Source: Candidatus Proelusimicrobium tauri (lineage in GTDB: Bacteria > Elusimicrobiota > Elusimicrobia > Elusimicrobiales > Elusimicrobiaceae). From it: 64,000 bases of DNA. Positions 51,427 through 59,901 of this stretch are shown here, piece by piece. A program made the position numbers and the translations under genes. A model generated the notes under the pieces. It was not told the origin of the DNA and searched no databases. It was given only the letters and a program-made list of their open reading frames with translations. The DNA lies in assembly GCA_002311025.1 (NCBI GenBank), contig DBYY01000009.1, positions 248,001 through 312,000 of the forward strand. The letters run 5' to 3'. Numbering within the stretch: position 1 is the stretch's first letter; every line of letters begins with the position of its first letter.

Positions 51427-52350
51427 TTATTTATTCCCTTTTGCTGATGATTTTAATTTTTGTATACATTCTTCAAAATTCTTGTATTTAAAATTGGGGA
51501 ATTTGTCCATTATTTTTTTATTGGAAAGAATACTATCTCTTATTTCTTCCTTTCTTGCAGGCAAATATACCGGGAATTTTTTATAATCATATATTTTTTT
51601 CATTTTATTAAACAGTTCGTTTATTGTTATTCCCTGATTTGACGAAAAGTTAAATGTTTCGTTTTTTAAATCTGAATCTAACATTTTTATACAAATATTT
51701 GATATATCATCAACCGATATAAAATCTCTTATCTGATTTCCATCACCATAAATTTTCACATCATCATTATGTAACATTGCATTATGAAATATTGTGATTA
51801 CTCCACTTCCTTGAGAACAATTTTGTTTTTCTCCGTACGTATTTGAAAATCTAAATATTATATAAGGAACACCGGACATCTTTATATAATTTTCCATCGT
51901 TAATTTAGAAAGGCCATAAGGCGAAATAGGATTAACAGAATGATTTTCATCTATGGGCAAATATTGTGGTGTTCCATATACGGCAGCAGTTGATGCCGCT
52001 ATAAATTTACGAATATCATATTTTTTACATAATTCCAAAAGTTTTATTGAAGAAAATATATTCATTTGTGCATCGTAGAAAGGATTTTTTGAAGATTCAC
52101 TAACACTTGTTTGTGCCGCCAAATGAATACAGTGGGTTATGTGTTCTTTTTCAAACACAACTTCTATATTGTCTTTTATCATATCTAATTTATATAACTT
52201 ATAGGCATTTTTGGTTAGATTTTCTCTTTTACCTACGGAAAGGTTGTCTAATATAATAATCTTATAACCATCATCCATAAGTTTATTAGAAATAGTTGAT
52301 CCAATAAACCCTGCCCCACCTGTTATCAAAATATTTTTATTATTTATCAT
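51427..52350 (-). CDS. NAD-dependent sugar-nucleotide epimerase/dehydratase
   Basis: 307 residues from the ATG at 52350. Extended SDR: Rossmann GGAGFIG (residues 11-17), STAAVYG, catalytic SPYGLSK (Tyr/Lys near 144/148), RFSNTYGE and GDGNQIRDFISVDD. Closest in pattern to UDP-glucose/GlcNAc 4-epimerases; exact sugar unknown. Visibly more AT-rich than its neighbours, heavy in AAT/ATA codons, and next to a dead rfbA fragment and tRNA-Arg, so it may be the surviving part of a transferred surface-sugar locus. Confidence 0.85.
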   Translation of the reverse strand: MINNKNILITGGAGFIGSTISNKLMDDGYKIIILDNLSVGKRENLTKNAYKLYKLDMIKDNIEVVFEKEHITHCIHLAAQTSVSESSKNPFYDAQMNIFSSIKLLELCKKYDIRKFIAASTAAVYGTPQYLPIDENHSVNPISPYGLSKLTMENYIKMSGVPYIIFRFSNTYGEKQNCSQGSGVITIFHNAMLHNDDVKIYGDGNQIRDFISVDDISNICIKMLDSDLKNETFNFSSNQGITINELFNKMKKIYDYKKFPVYLPARKEEIRDSILSNKKIMDKFPNFKYKNFEECIQKLKSSAKGNK

Positions 52351-52398
52351 CAATATCAAACCTTATATTATAATTACTAAAATATTGTTTTCCCAACT

Positions 52399-52628
52399 TT
52401 ATAAGATACCCGATTGCATCCTCAATCTATAAATTGCAGTAGTAAACCAGGAATAAAAATTCTCCGGGAAATCTTGGGGAGTGAAAATCATTAAAAATTC
52501 TCTTATATCCACCTACATAAATACTGTTAAGGGGCAATAAATCATTGGTTTATCATAAATCGGAATTAATTGTTTGAAAACCCCTAGAGTTGCCTGTCGG
52601 TGTCTCCCGCTAAAACAATGCCTTTCAT
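52399..52628 (-). pseudogene. Decayed 5' fragment of rfbA (glucose-1-phosphate thymidylyltransferase)
   Basis: From an ATG at 52628 the minus strand reads MKGIVLAG..., the RfbA nucleotide-binding start, then a stop. After a small deletion another frame reads KQLIPIYDKPMIYCPLTVFM, a stop, then VDIREFLMIFTPQDFPENF, matching RfbA (KQLIPIYDKPMIYYPLS, GIREILII, TPED). It ends after about 70 codons of roughly 290. A GAGGAAA site still precedes the ATG. At least one frameshifting deletion and two in-frame stops; clearly not functional. Confidence 0.85.
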
Positions 52629-52778
52629 TATGGCTTTCCTCACTGAAAGGTCTATATTTATTATACAATTTGTGAGAGTTTTAAAATAATAAAAATTATA
52701 GCAAAATAATCGTAATTTTATAGTATAATATTTTTGTCGTTTATTCTTTATTAATTATAAAATCAGGAGTTGTTAAAA
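52629..52778 (+). promoter_or_regulatory. Autotransporter upstream region
   Basis: Contains TATAAT at 52724-52729, about 50 nt before the start, with no strong -35, and CAGGAG 9 nt before the ATG. Nothing else recognised. Confidence 0.45.
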
Positions 52779-55700
52779 ATGTTAAATTGTTTGTCTGGAA
52801 AAAGATTTCTCGGCAAAGTTTTGGCGGTAGTTTGCTCTATTGCTATACTTTTGCCTAATGCAGCATATGCTGCCACCGTCACTACTTGGACAAACCTTGT
52901 AAGTGATATTGCCGTAACAGGTGCAAGCAACACAACTACCTTAACGGATAATATAGAAGCAGATACAACTGACTCTTTAGGCGCGCAAGGTGCAACCGCC
53001 TTGACTATTACAAGTGATGCTGCCCAAGAAACCAGAGCCATTGTCGGCGACGGTTATAATACACAAGGTATCACTGTATCGGCAGGACAAACTTTAACTT
53101 TAAATAATATTGTTTTAAATAACCTTAAAGATTATGCCGTTGATAACCAAGGTTCTTTAATTCTTCAAGGGACAAGTTCCGTTGCAAATAGCAATATTAT
53201 TGATTCCCAAGCAACAAAAACCGGCCAACTCACCGTCGGTGATGGCGTCAATCTTAATATGCTTGAGCATACAATTTCCCAAAGCACAATTACAAATAAT
53301 GGAAATCTTGTCGTTACTTTAAATAATATGTCCGTTGATAATGATATTACAAATAACGGCAATATGTATATAAACGGCGCAACAACCGAAGAATTCAGGC
53401 ATGTTTTAAACAATAATATCACAGGCACAGGGATGGTTTTCTTTGGACCTAGAGCAACTGAAAGCAATTATACAGAAATTGCCGAAGGCAAAGAAATTTC
53501 CACAAATGTCCAAATCTACGGCCTTGGCACTTACTATACTGCCGGTGTCACAAATAGCGGTACAATTTCAGGCGATGTTGATGTGAGAGTCGGCGGTGTT
53601 TTAACCAGCAATTTATCAAATTTAACAGGTTCCGCTATTAACAATTTCGGCACTATAAATGCAACAGGCGGAACTCTTGGCACCGCAATAACCGATGTGA
53701 ACCATACCGGCACACTTAATATTAAAGGCAATGTTACTAATGGCGGTTATAATATCCAACAAAATAAAATTAATATTGAGCAAAATACCTCTTTAGTAAC
53801 AAATGCAAACAATTTAAATATCACCGATAAAATTTATAATGCAAGCATGCTTCAATTAACCGGTGGCACAAATACGGCAGAAGTTGCCGGTTTAACTGTT
53901 TCCGATACTTTATATAAAGGTTATGTAAGAATTTCCGGCGATACAATTAACAATGCCGATATGGATATCTTAGAGTTATTAAACTACGGTTCTGCAACAC
54001 TTACAAATAATGCCGGTATTGTTACGGAAAACTCTTTGAATATCAATACAAGCGGACTTCAAATTAACGGCACAGGTTCTATTGATGTTGATGGCCTAAC
54101 GGTAGGTTCAAATGCAACCCTTACCCAAACAGGCGGCATTACAACACACGGCATGGTGCAAAACGCTGGAACTATAACCGGTGATATGACTTTACTCTAC
54201 CACGGTTATGGAAACAATGAATTTTACCAATATGGCACAGTTGACGGGAATGTAACTTTAGATTCTACCTATAATTCTTATTTGTTTATGGAAAATGGCA
54301 GTTCCATTACCGGCCAAATCATAAATAACGGCGGTGTGGTTGTTGCTACCGAAGGTAGCGGCACTCTTAATATAACCGGCGGTATTACCAGAACAGAAGA
54401 AGGCAGAGGAAATTTCTATGTCGGTTATAACCACTTTGACTACGGCACAGTAAATATACAATCTGCCGTTGAAAAACAAAATATCACAGTAGGTTATTAT
54501 AATAATGCAACTTTGCAAAACACTTTAAATGTAACCCACGAAGACGCTTCTATTGATAATTCAAGCATAACAATTAACGCAGGGCAAACACTTAATGCAA
54601 ATGCAAGCAAAATCACAAACAGCACTTACACAAATAACGGTACCCTTAACTTTACATCAGGCGCAAACGCAAATGATATCATCCAAACTACTAAAGGAAC
54701 TGTACAGATAAGTGGAGATGTTTCTAACTCCGCAGATATCTATCAGGCGAACTTACAAGTTAATGACGGTTGCACATTTACTAATACGGGCAGCCTTTCC
54801 CTTTCCGGAAATGAAACCGATGAAGGCAACCTTTTTGGAACAGGTTCCATAGTAAATAATGGCTTTATTGCCGCACATAACGGTTTAAATACCGACAATG
54901 CTCCAACTATTAGCGGAACCGGTAATCTTGAGGTCTTTGACCAATTTTATGTAGGTACCGGCAAAACTATTGAGCAGACAAATATTAACACCCATGGTTT
55001 AGTTTGGAACTACGGCACAATTAATAGCAGTATGCTTTTGCTTGAGGATGGCGATTTTTATAATTACGGAACTGTCGGCGACGATGTCACTTTATATGAA
55101 GACTATGAAGGGAACCTTTTTATGAGAGACGGCAGTTCTATTACCGGTCAAATCATAAATAACGGCGGTGTGGTTGTTGCTACCGAAAGTAGCGGCACTC
55201 TTAATATAACCGGCGGTATTACCAGAACAGAAGAAGGCAGAGGAAATTTCTATGTCGGTTATAACCACTTTGACTACGGCACAGTAAATATACAATCTGC
55301 CGTTGAAAAACAAAATATCACAGTAGGTTATTATAATAATGCGACTTTGCAAAACACTTTAAATGTAACTCACGAAGATGCTTCTATTGATAATTCAAGC
55401 ATAACAATTAACGCAGGGCAAACTCTTAATGCAAATGCAAGCAAAATCACAAACAGCACAATTGCAAATAACGGCGCACTTAACTTTAACGGTGGAACAA
55501 ACGCAAATACTATCAGCGGCACAGGAACTTTAAATATAGCAGGCACAGTCAGCAATACTGCCGTTATTGAACAAAACAGTTTAGTTTTGGGAGAAGGCGC
55601 AAACTTTACTTCTTACGAAGATATTGCCTTATATAACAGTGCAGATATTGTAAACACCGGAAGCCTTGTTTTCAATGGTGCGGAATTTAATATCGGCACA

Positions 55701-57752
55701 GCAAGCCTTGAAAATAACGGCACTTTAACTTTTGACGGTTCTTCTTATTTATATGCTAATAACTTGGTTAATGATACAGGCAAAACTATGACGATGTTTA
55801 ACCCCAATAGTTTGACCCTTACAGGCACATTTACCAATGCGGGTACAGTTTATATGCAAGGTGTCTTGCCGGAAAACTTTACCGTTGCCGCACAAGGCGA
55901 TAATGCAAAGATAAATATTGCCGATGGCATAAATTCTTTAACTATAAATAACAGCGTAGATTTAGGAAACAACAAAATAAATGTCGGTAGCGGTCAAAAC
56001 TTATTCTTCTATGCCGACACTATGCCTTATGTTGTAGAAAATAGCGGAACAATCTATTTACGCTCAACAGAAGTTAATAATGATATTTCCGGCGCAACAG
56101 GCGTAGTCAATATTGATACAACAAATCCTGTCAATATTAACCAAAGTATAGCAGGCATTATCAACATTGATGATGATGAAACTATTAACCTTACAGGCGC
56201 AACTTCAAGCATAAATAATGCCGCAAACGAAGGTATTATCAATATTACAAACGGCGCAATTAATGGTACTATTACCGGTGGCGGCACAACAAATATTCTT
56301 GCAAATCATACTATAAACTATAACAATGCCAACACCGTAAATGTCGGGGAGAATATTACTGCAAGTATAGAAGAAAACAATATAACTTTAGGTAATACAA
56401 ATATCAACGGCACTTTGGGTATAACAATATCCAATATAGCAGCCGATTCAAGTGTTTATACCGGCGGTTCTTTAACAACCCCGCTTTTGACTCTTGGCGA
56501 AAATGCTAACTTATCTTTAACAGTTACAAGCGATTCTTTACTTGAAAGAGGTCAACAGACAGGAGAATTAAGTTTAATCAATGCAACTTACGCAGATGAT
56601 AGAGATTTCGCTGCTTTACTTGCTAATAATATGTATAGCGTTGAAGCAGGTTCTACGCTTGGTAAATATATTATTAAAATGCTCAAAGACGGCGGCGAAA
56701 TTATTGAAGAAAACGGCGGAGATAAAAACGAAGTTGCTACCGCCACTGCTTGGCAAGATGTAGATAAAGCATCTTTAAATGAAAAAGCACAAGAAGTTTT
56801 TGAAGACTTAAACGACCTTGCCCAACACGACGAAAAAGGTTATGTAAAGAAAATTGACCAAGTTAGTCAGCAAGGGACTCAAGCCGTTTTGGCAGCAACA
56901 CAAAGTTTAAATAAACTTATCGCAAACAATGTTGCAAACCGCTTAACTGAAATTGCACAAGGCAGAGCAGGCGGAGATTTCTTTACCGAAAAATCTATCT
57001 GGTTGCAAGCCTTATATTCCCATGCAAATAATAGCGGTGACGGCGAATTCTCCGGCAATACTTACGGTGCATCTTTCGGTGTTGACGGCAAAGTAGCAGA
57101 TAATACTACACTTGGTTTTGGTTATGCTTACAATAATACCAAGATGGACGCAAAAGAACATGACTTAAGCGCAAACGGTCATACACTTTTTGCTTACGCT
57201 TTACAGGAAATAAACGCTTGGTATTTAAAAGGTTTACTTAACTACGGTTTTGCTAAATACGACGACAAAAATGACACAACTTCCGCTGATTATAATGTCC
57301 AAAATATCGGCGTACAAGCGATTGCGGGTTATAACCTTGACGAGCATTGGACACCCGAAGCAGCCCTCAGATTTACCCATCTTATGACTGCCGATTATAC
57401 CGACCTGCTCGGCCAAAAAGTTAAGAATGATGACAATGATGTTTTAACTTTCGTCTTAGGCACAAAATATCAAACCGAAATCAAAGCGCAAAACGGCTTT
57501 GTTTGGACCCCGCAAGCACACCTTAACTTGACTTATGATATTGTAAGTGACGACGGTAAAGCCACAATTCAAATCGGCGATAGCACTTACCAAATCAATA
57601 GCAAAAAGTTAAATGCTTTCGGCGTTGAAGCAGGACTCGGAACGGAAATGGCAATTTCCGACAGAGTAAGTTTGAACCTTGCTTATGACTTTAATATGAA
57701 AGGCAAATTTACCAGCCACACCGGTTCTTTAAAAGGTACTTATCGCTTCTAA
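52779..57752 (+). CDS. Classical (type Va) autotransporter with repetitive beta-helix passenger
   Basis: 1,657 residues from the ATG at 52779 (CAGGAG upstream; the TTG nine bases earlier is less likely). Signal peptide of about 33 residues ending AAYA. The passenger (to about 1390) is Asn/Thr/Gly-rich with many ITNNGTL/INNGG-type rungs, as in pectin-lyase-like beta-helices. The C-terminal domain (about 1400-1657) is a beta-barrel opening SIWLQALYSHANNSGDGEF and ending GTYRF. Passenger likely displayed or released at the surface for adhesion. No protease motif found. Two nearly identical blocks lie within the passenger. Confidence 0.93.
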   Translation: MLNCLSGKRFLGKVLAVVCSIAILLPNAAYAATVTTWTNLVSDIAVTGASNTTTLTDNIEADTTDSLGAQGATALTITSDAAQETRAIVGDGYNTQGITVSAGQTLTLNNIVLNNLKDYAVDNQGSLILQGTSSVANSNIIDSQATKTGQLTVGDGVNLNMLEHTISQSTITNNGNLVVTLNNMSVDNDITNNGNMYINGATTEEFRHVLNNNITGTGMVFFGPRATESNYTEIAEGKEISTNVQIYGLGTYYTAGVTNSGTISGDVDVRVGGVLTSNLSNLTGSAINNFGTINATGGTLGTAITDVNHTGTLNIKGNVTNGGYNIQQNKINIEQNTSLVTNANNLNITDKIYNASMLQLTGGTNTAEVAGLTVSDTLYKGYVRISGDTINNADMDILELLNYGSATLTNNAGIVTENSLNINTSGLQINGTGSIDVDGLTVGSNATLTQTGGITTHGMVQNAGTITGDMTLLYHGYGNNEFYQYGTVDGNVTLDSTYNSYLFMENGSSITGQIINNGGVVVATEGSGTLNITGGITRTEEGRGNFYVGYNHFDYGTVNIQSAVEKQNITVGYYNNATLQNTLNVTHEDASIDNSSITINAGQTLNANASKITNSTYTNNGTLNFTSGANANDIIQTTKGTVQISGDVSNSADIYQANLQVNDGCTFTNTGSLSLSGNETDEGNLFGTGSIVNNGFIAAHNGLNTDNAPTISGTGNLEVFDQFYVGTGKTIEQTNINTHGLVWNYGTINSSMLLLEDGDFYNYGTVGDDVTLYEDYEGNLFMRDGSSITGQIINNGGVVVATESSGTLNITGGITRTEEGRGNFYVGYNHFDYGTVNIQSAVEKQNITVGYYNNATLQNTLNVTHEDASIDNSSITINAGQTLNANASKITNSTIANNGALNFNGGTNANTISGTGTLNIAGTVSNTAVIEQNSLVLGEGANFTSYEDIALYNSADIVNTGSLVFNGAEFNIGTASLENNGTLTFDGSSYLYANNLVNDTGKTMTMFNPNSLTLTGTFTNAGTVYMQGVLPENFTVAAQGDNAKINIADGINSLTINNSVDLGNNKINVGSGQNLFFYADTMPYVVENSGTIYLRSTEVNNDISGATGVVNIDTTNPVNINQSIAGIINIDDDETINLTGATSSINNAANEGIINITNGAINGTITGGGTTNILANHTINYNNANTVNVGENITASIEENNITLGNTNINGTLGITISNIAADSSVYTGGSLTTPLLTLGENANLSLTVTSDSLLERGQQTGELSLINATYADDRDFAALLANNMYSVEAGSTLGKYIIKMLKDGGEIIEENGGDKNEVATATAWQDVDKASLNEKAQEVFEDLNDLAQHDEKGYVKKIDQVSQQGTQAVLAATQSLNKLIANNVANRLTEIAQGRAGGDFFTEKSIWLQALYSHANNSGDGEFSGNTYGASFGVDGKVADNTTLGFGYAYNNTKMDAKEHDLSANGHTLFAYALQEINAWYLKGLLNYGFAKYDDKNDTTSADYNVQNIGVQAIAGYNLDEHWTPEAALRFTHLMTADYTDLLGQKVKNDDNDVLTFVLGTKYQTEIKAQNGFVWTPQAHLNLTYDIVSDDGKATIQIGDSTYQINSKKLNAFGVEAGLGTEMAISDRVSLNLAYDFNMKGKFTSHTGSLKGTYRF
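54297..54625 (+). repeat. Autotransporter internal repeat, copy 1
   Basis: A 329-bp block, about 97% identical to 55131-55459 and exactly 834 bp (278 codons) apart, in frame. Flanks are unlike each other. Confidence 0.95.
55131..55459 (+). repeat. Autotransporter internal repeat, copy 2
   Basis: Second copy of the 329-bp block. Fewer than ten differences; most are silent, one changes EGSG to ESSG. Confidence 0.95.
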
Positions 57753-57765
57753 AGATTAGTAAACT

Positions 57766-57800
57766 AAAGCCCTTGCCCAAAAACGGCAAGGGCTTTTTTT
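57766..57800 (+). terminator. Intrinsic terminator of the autotransporter
   Basis: 12-bp stem (57766-57777 with 57785-57796), 7-nt loop, seven T residues. Confidence 0.94.
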
Positions 57801-57813
57801 ATACAATATTTTT

Positions 57814-58536
57814 ATGAAATATTTTTTACCGTTTTTTTTAGTTTTATTTTTTACGGCTTGCGCAACTTTTAAAGCACCGCAAGAATTTTCTTATACCCCC
57901 GTAAAACAAAACACTTATACCCTTGCCACTTGGCAAAAAATTACTGATGAAAAAGAGCCAATTTATATTTTTATGGAAGGCGACGGGAACGCTTTTAATT
58001 ATCGCGGTTTGCCCACAAAAGACCCAACACCTAAAAGCACTTTTTTAAGAAACCTTGCTTTCAAAAATACAAATAAAAATATCGTTTATCTTGCGCGCCC
58101 GTGCCAATATATAAAAGCGCAAAACTGTAAGGAAGAAGATTGGACCGGTGGCAGATTTTCGCCTAAAATTGTATCAGATACCGCGCGAACAATTAAACAA
58201 ATCGCGCAAGATAAAGAAATTATTTTGATAGGTTATTCGGGCGGTGCTTTACTTTCCGGATTAATTATAAAAAATTATCCCGAACTAAAAATAAAAAAGT
58301 GGATAACCGTAGCAGGCGTTTTAAATCATAAAGAGTGGACAGAGTTTTTCGGAGATAAACCTTTAACAAAATCACTTAACTTAAAAACTTTGCCAAATGT
58401 TCCGCAGGTGCATTATGCCGGCGCGAAAGATAAAATTGTCCCCCTTGAGTTAAGCAAAAAATGGACTAAAGAAAAAAATTTAATAATTGTGCCCAAAGCC
58501 AAGCATAACGGGCATTTTGATTTATCGGAAATTTAG
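57814..58536 (+). CDS. Lipoprotein alpha/beta-hydrolase
   Basis: 240 residues. Lipobox FTAC at about 16-19 makes it a lipid-anchored envelope protein. A hydrolase nucleophile elbow GYSGGA (Ser near 144), an Asp in GAKDKIVPLE and His in KAKHNGHFD complete a plausible triad. Substrate unknown. TACAAT (57802-57807) ends 6 nt before the ATG and there is no Shine-Dalgarno. Its stop overlaps that of nagA on the other strand. Confidence 0.78.
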   Translation: MKYFLPFFLVLFFTACATFKAPQEFSYTPVKQNTYTLATWQKITDEKEPIYIFMEGDGNAFNYRGLPTKDPTPKSTFLRNLAFKNTNKNIVYLARPCQYIKAQNCKEEDWTGGRFSPKIVSDTARTIKQIAQDKEIILIGYSGGALLSGLIIKNYPELKIKKWITVAGVLNHKEWTEFFGDKPLTKSLNLKTLPNVPQVHYAGAKDKIVPLELSKKWTKEKNLIIVPKAKHNGHFDLSEI

Positions 58537-59639
58537 ATTTTTACTAAATCAAAGTTCTTATCAAAAATATTAAAAGATATTTTTTTACCTTTTTTAAAAA
58601 CACCTTCGGGCGCAGATACAAGTTTGGCGGGGTTTTCACATGCGCACAAAAACGCGTCTTCAGGTTTTAAGCCAAACCTAATTAAGTTTTTTAGACCTTG
58701 CGCCATCGTTAAAGCAGAGCCGGCAATAACGCCGTCTTGCTTGCGCACAAAAACTCCGTTTTTAAGCAAAACTTCCTCGCCGTTGGCTAGTCCGCTTTTT
58801 TTGCTGCAAGGTGTTAAACTATCGGTAATCAAAATTATTTTTTTAATATCTTTTAGGGCAAAAACAAGGCGCAGGACTTCGGGTTTTATATGACAACCGT
58901 CAGCCAAAAGTTCAACGGAAAAATCTTTGTTTATTAAAGCAGCACCGGCGGCACCGAGTTCTCTATGATGTAAAGGACTCATAGCCAAAAATAAATGCGT
59001 TATATGTTTTGCACCAAATGAAAATGCTTTTTGCATATCTTCGTAAGTTGCATTTGTGTGACCTAGTTGCAGAATAACTTTATTTTTACGCGCCCACGCG
59101 GCAAGTTTACTAAAATTTTTTAACTCGGGCGCAGCAGTTAGGGAAACAATTTTACCGTTTGCTGCTTTATATAATTTTTCTATTAAGGAAATATCAATTT
59201 CCTTTATATCACTCGGCTTCATTACACCCGGTTTTTTAGGAGATAAAAACGGTCCTTCCAAGTGAAAACCTATTATTCTTGCTCCCTTTTCTTTACCTAT
59301 AATACTAGAAAAATCCTTTAATTTTTTTAGCATTTCGCTTGGCGCACTTGGATATAAAGTCGGGCAGAAAGCCCCCACGCCCACTTTATAAAGTTCTTTT
59401 GAAAGTTTAAGTAAATCTTCTTTAGTGCCGTCTGCGCCAAAGCCAAAAGCACCGTGAATATGGGTATCAATAAATTTCGGTGCAAAATATTTGCCCTTTA
59501 AATCTATAACTTTAAAATCTTTATTTTTTTTAATTTCGTTAAAAACAAAATCTTGTAAAATATCATTATCTACGACGGCAGAGCCTTGTTTTATTTTACC
59601 GTTAAAAACTATCTTTGCGTTTTTATAAATTATCTTCAT
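58533..59639 (-). CDS. nagA: N-acetylglucosamine-6-phosphate deacetylase
   Basis: 368 residues of the amidohydrolase superfamily. HIHG metal start (near 61), HLEGPFLSPKKPG, GHTNATYEDM, THLFLAMSPLHHRELG and LITDSLTPCS with the catalytic Asp. Makes GlcN-6-P plus acetate in amino-sugar use and peptidoglycan recycling. TATAAT (59646-59651, minus) ends 6 nt before the ATG with no Shine-Dalgarno. No nagB is adjacent. Confidence 0.93.
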   Translation of the reverse strand: MKIIYKNAKIVFNGKIKQGSAVVDNDILQDFVFNEIKKNKDFKVIDLKGKYFAPKFIDTHIHGAFGFGADGTKEDLLKLSKELYKVGVGAFCPTLYPSAPSEMLKKLKDFSSIIGKEKGARIIGFHLEGPFLSPKKPGVMKPSDIKEIDISLIEKLYKAANGKIVSLTAAPELKNFSKLAAWARKNKVILQLGHTNATYEDMQKAFSFGAKHITHLFLAMSPLHHRELGAAGAALINKDFSVELLADGCHIKPEVLRLVFALKDIKKIILITDSLTPCSKKSGLANGEEVLLKNGVFVRKQDGVIAGSALTMAQGLKNLIRFGLKPEDAFLCACENPAKLVSAPEGVFKKGKKISFNIFDKNFDLVKI

Positions 59640-59645
59640 AACTAA

Positions 59646-59651
59646 ATTATA
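59646..59651 (-). promoter_or_regulatory. -10 box for leaderless nagA mRNA
   Basis: TATAAT on the minus strand, 6 nt before the nagA ATG. Confidence 0.55.
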
Positions 59652-59675
59652 TAAAACTAATGCCTATTTTTTTGG

Positions 59676-59681
59676 TATAAT
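59676..59681 (+). promoter_or_regulatory. -10 box upstream of the peptide-transporter leader
   Basis: TATAAT in the context TTGGTATAATATTA, 6 nt before the ATG of a 23-codon frame. Confidence 0.5.
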
Positions 59682-59687
59682 ATTATT

Positions 59688-59759
59688 ATGATAAAAAACA
59701 TTATTCACTCTCCCTTTATTATTGGCTCTATTTTGCTTAAAGATAGCGCCGGGGTTTAA
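59688..59759 (+). CDS. Possible 23-residue leader peptide
   Basis: MIKNIIHSPFIIGSILLKDS plus AGV, then TAA. Six of 23 residues are Ile. It begins 6 nt after a TATAAT, has no Shine-Dalgarno, and is followed by an intrinsic terminator before the transporter gene, the layout of an attenuator. It could equally be chance within a short RNA. Confidence 0.35.
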   Translation: MIKNIIHSPFIIGSILLKDSAGV

Positions 59760-59781
59760 TGTTTTTTAAAAAAGATTTTTG

Positions 59782-59817
59782 TTAAAACCCCAAAATTTAA
59801 AAGTTTTGGGGTTTTAA
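59782..59817 (+). terminator. Terminator-like hairpin in the POT transporter leader
   Basis: 14-bp perfect stem (59782-59795 with 59804-59817), 8-nt loop, T-rich 3' arm. Between it and the ribosome site lies a second 12-bp A+T hairpin (59842-59853 with 59874-59885). Confidence 0.65.
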
Positions 59818-59901
59818 ATTTAAGCAAAAAGAAAAATAAAAAATTATTTGTTTCAAATAAAAGAAAAAATAAAAAACAAATAATTAGGATTGGAGGAATC
59901 C

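Noticed and set aside
51389..51586. 65-codon frame on the + strand starting MSYRYYYG
   Set aside because: Most of it is antisense to the epimerase 3' end, with no ribosome site; the start overlaps the inverted repeat.
52600..52680. Possible riboswitch before the autotransporter (GC-richer, 7-bp CCTTTCA/TGAAAGG pairing)
   Set aside because: Reading the minus strand showed this is the start of the rfbA relic, which explains the conservation-like look.
54297..55459. Possible CRISPR or mobile repeat
   Set aside because: Only two 329-bp copies, both in frame within one protein; it is a passenger-domain duplication.
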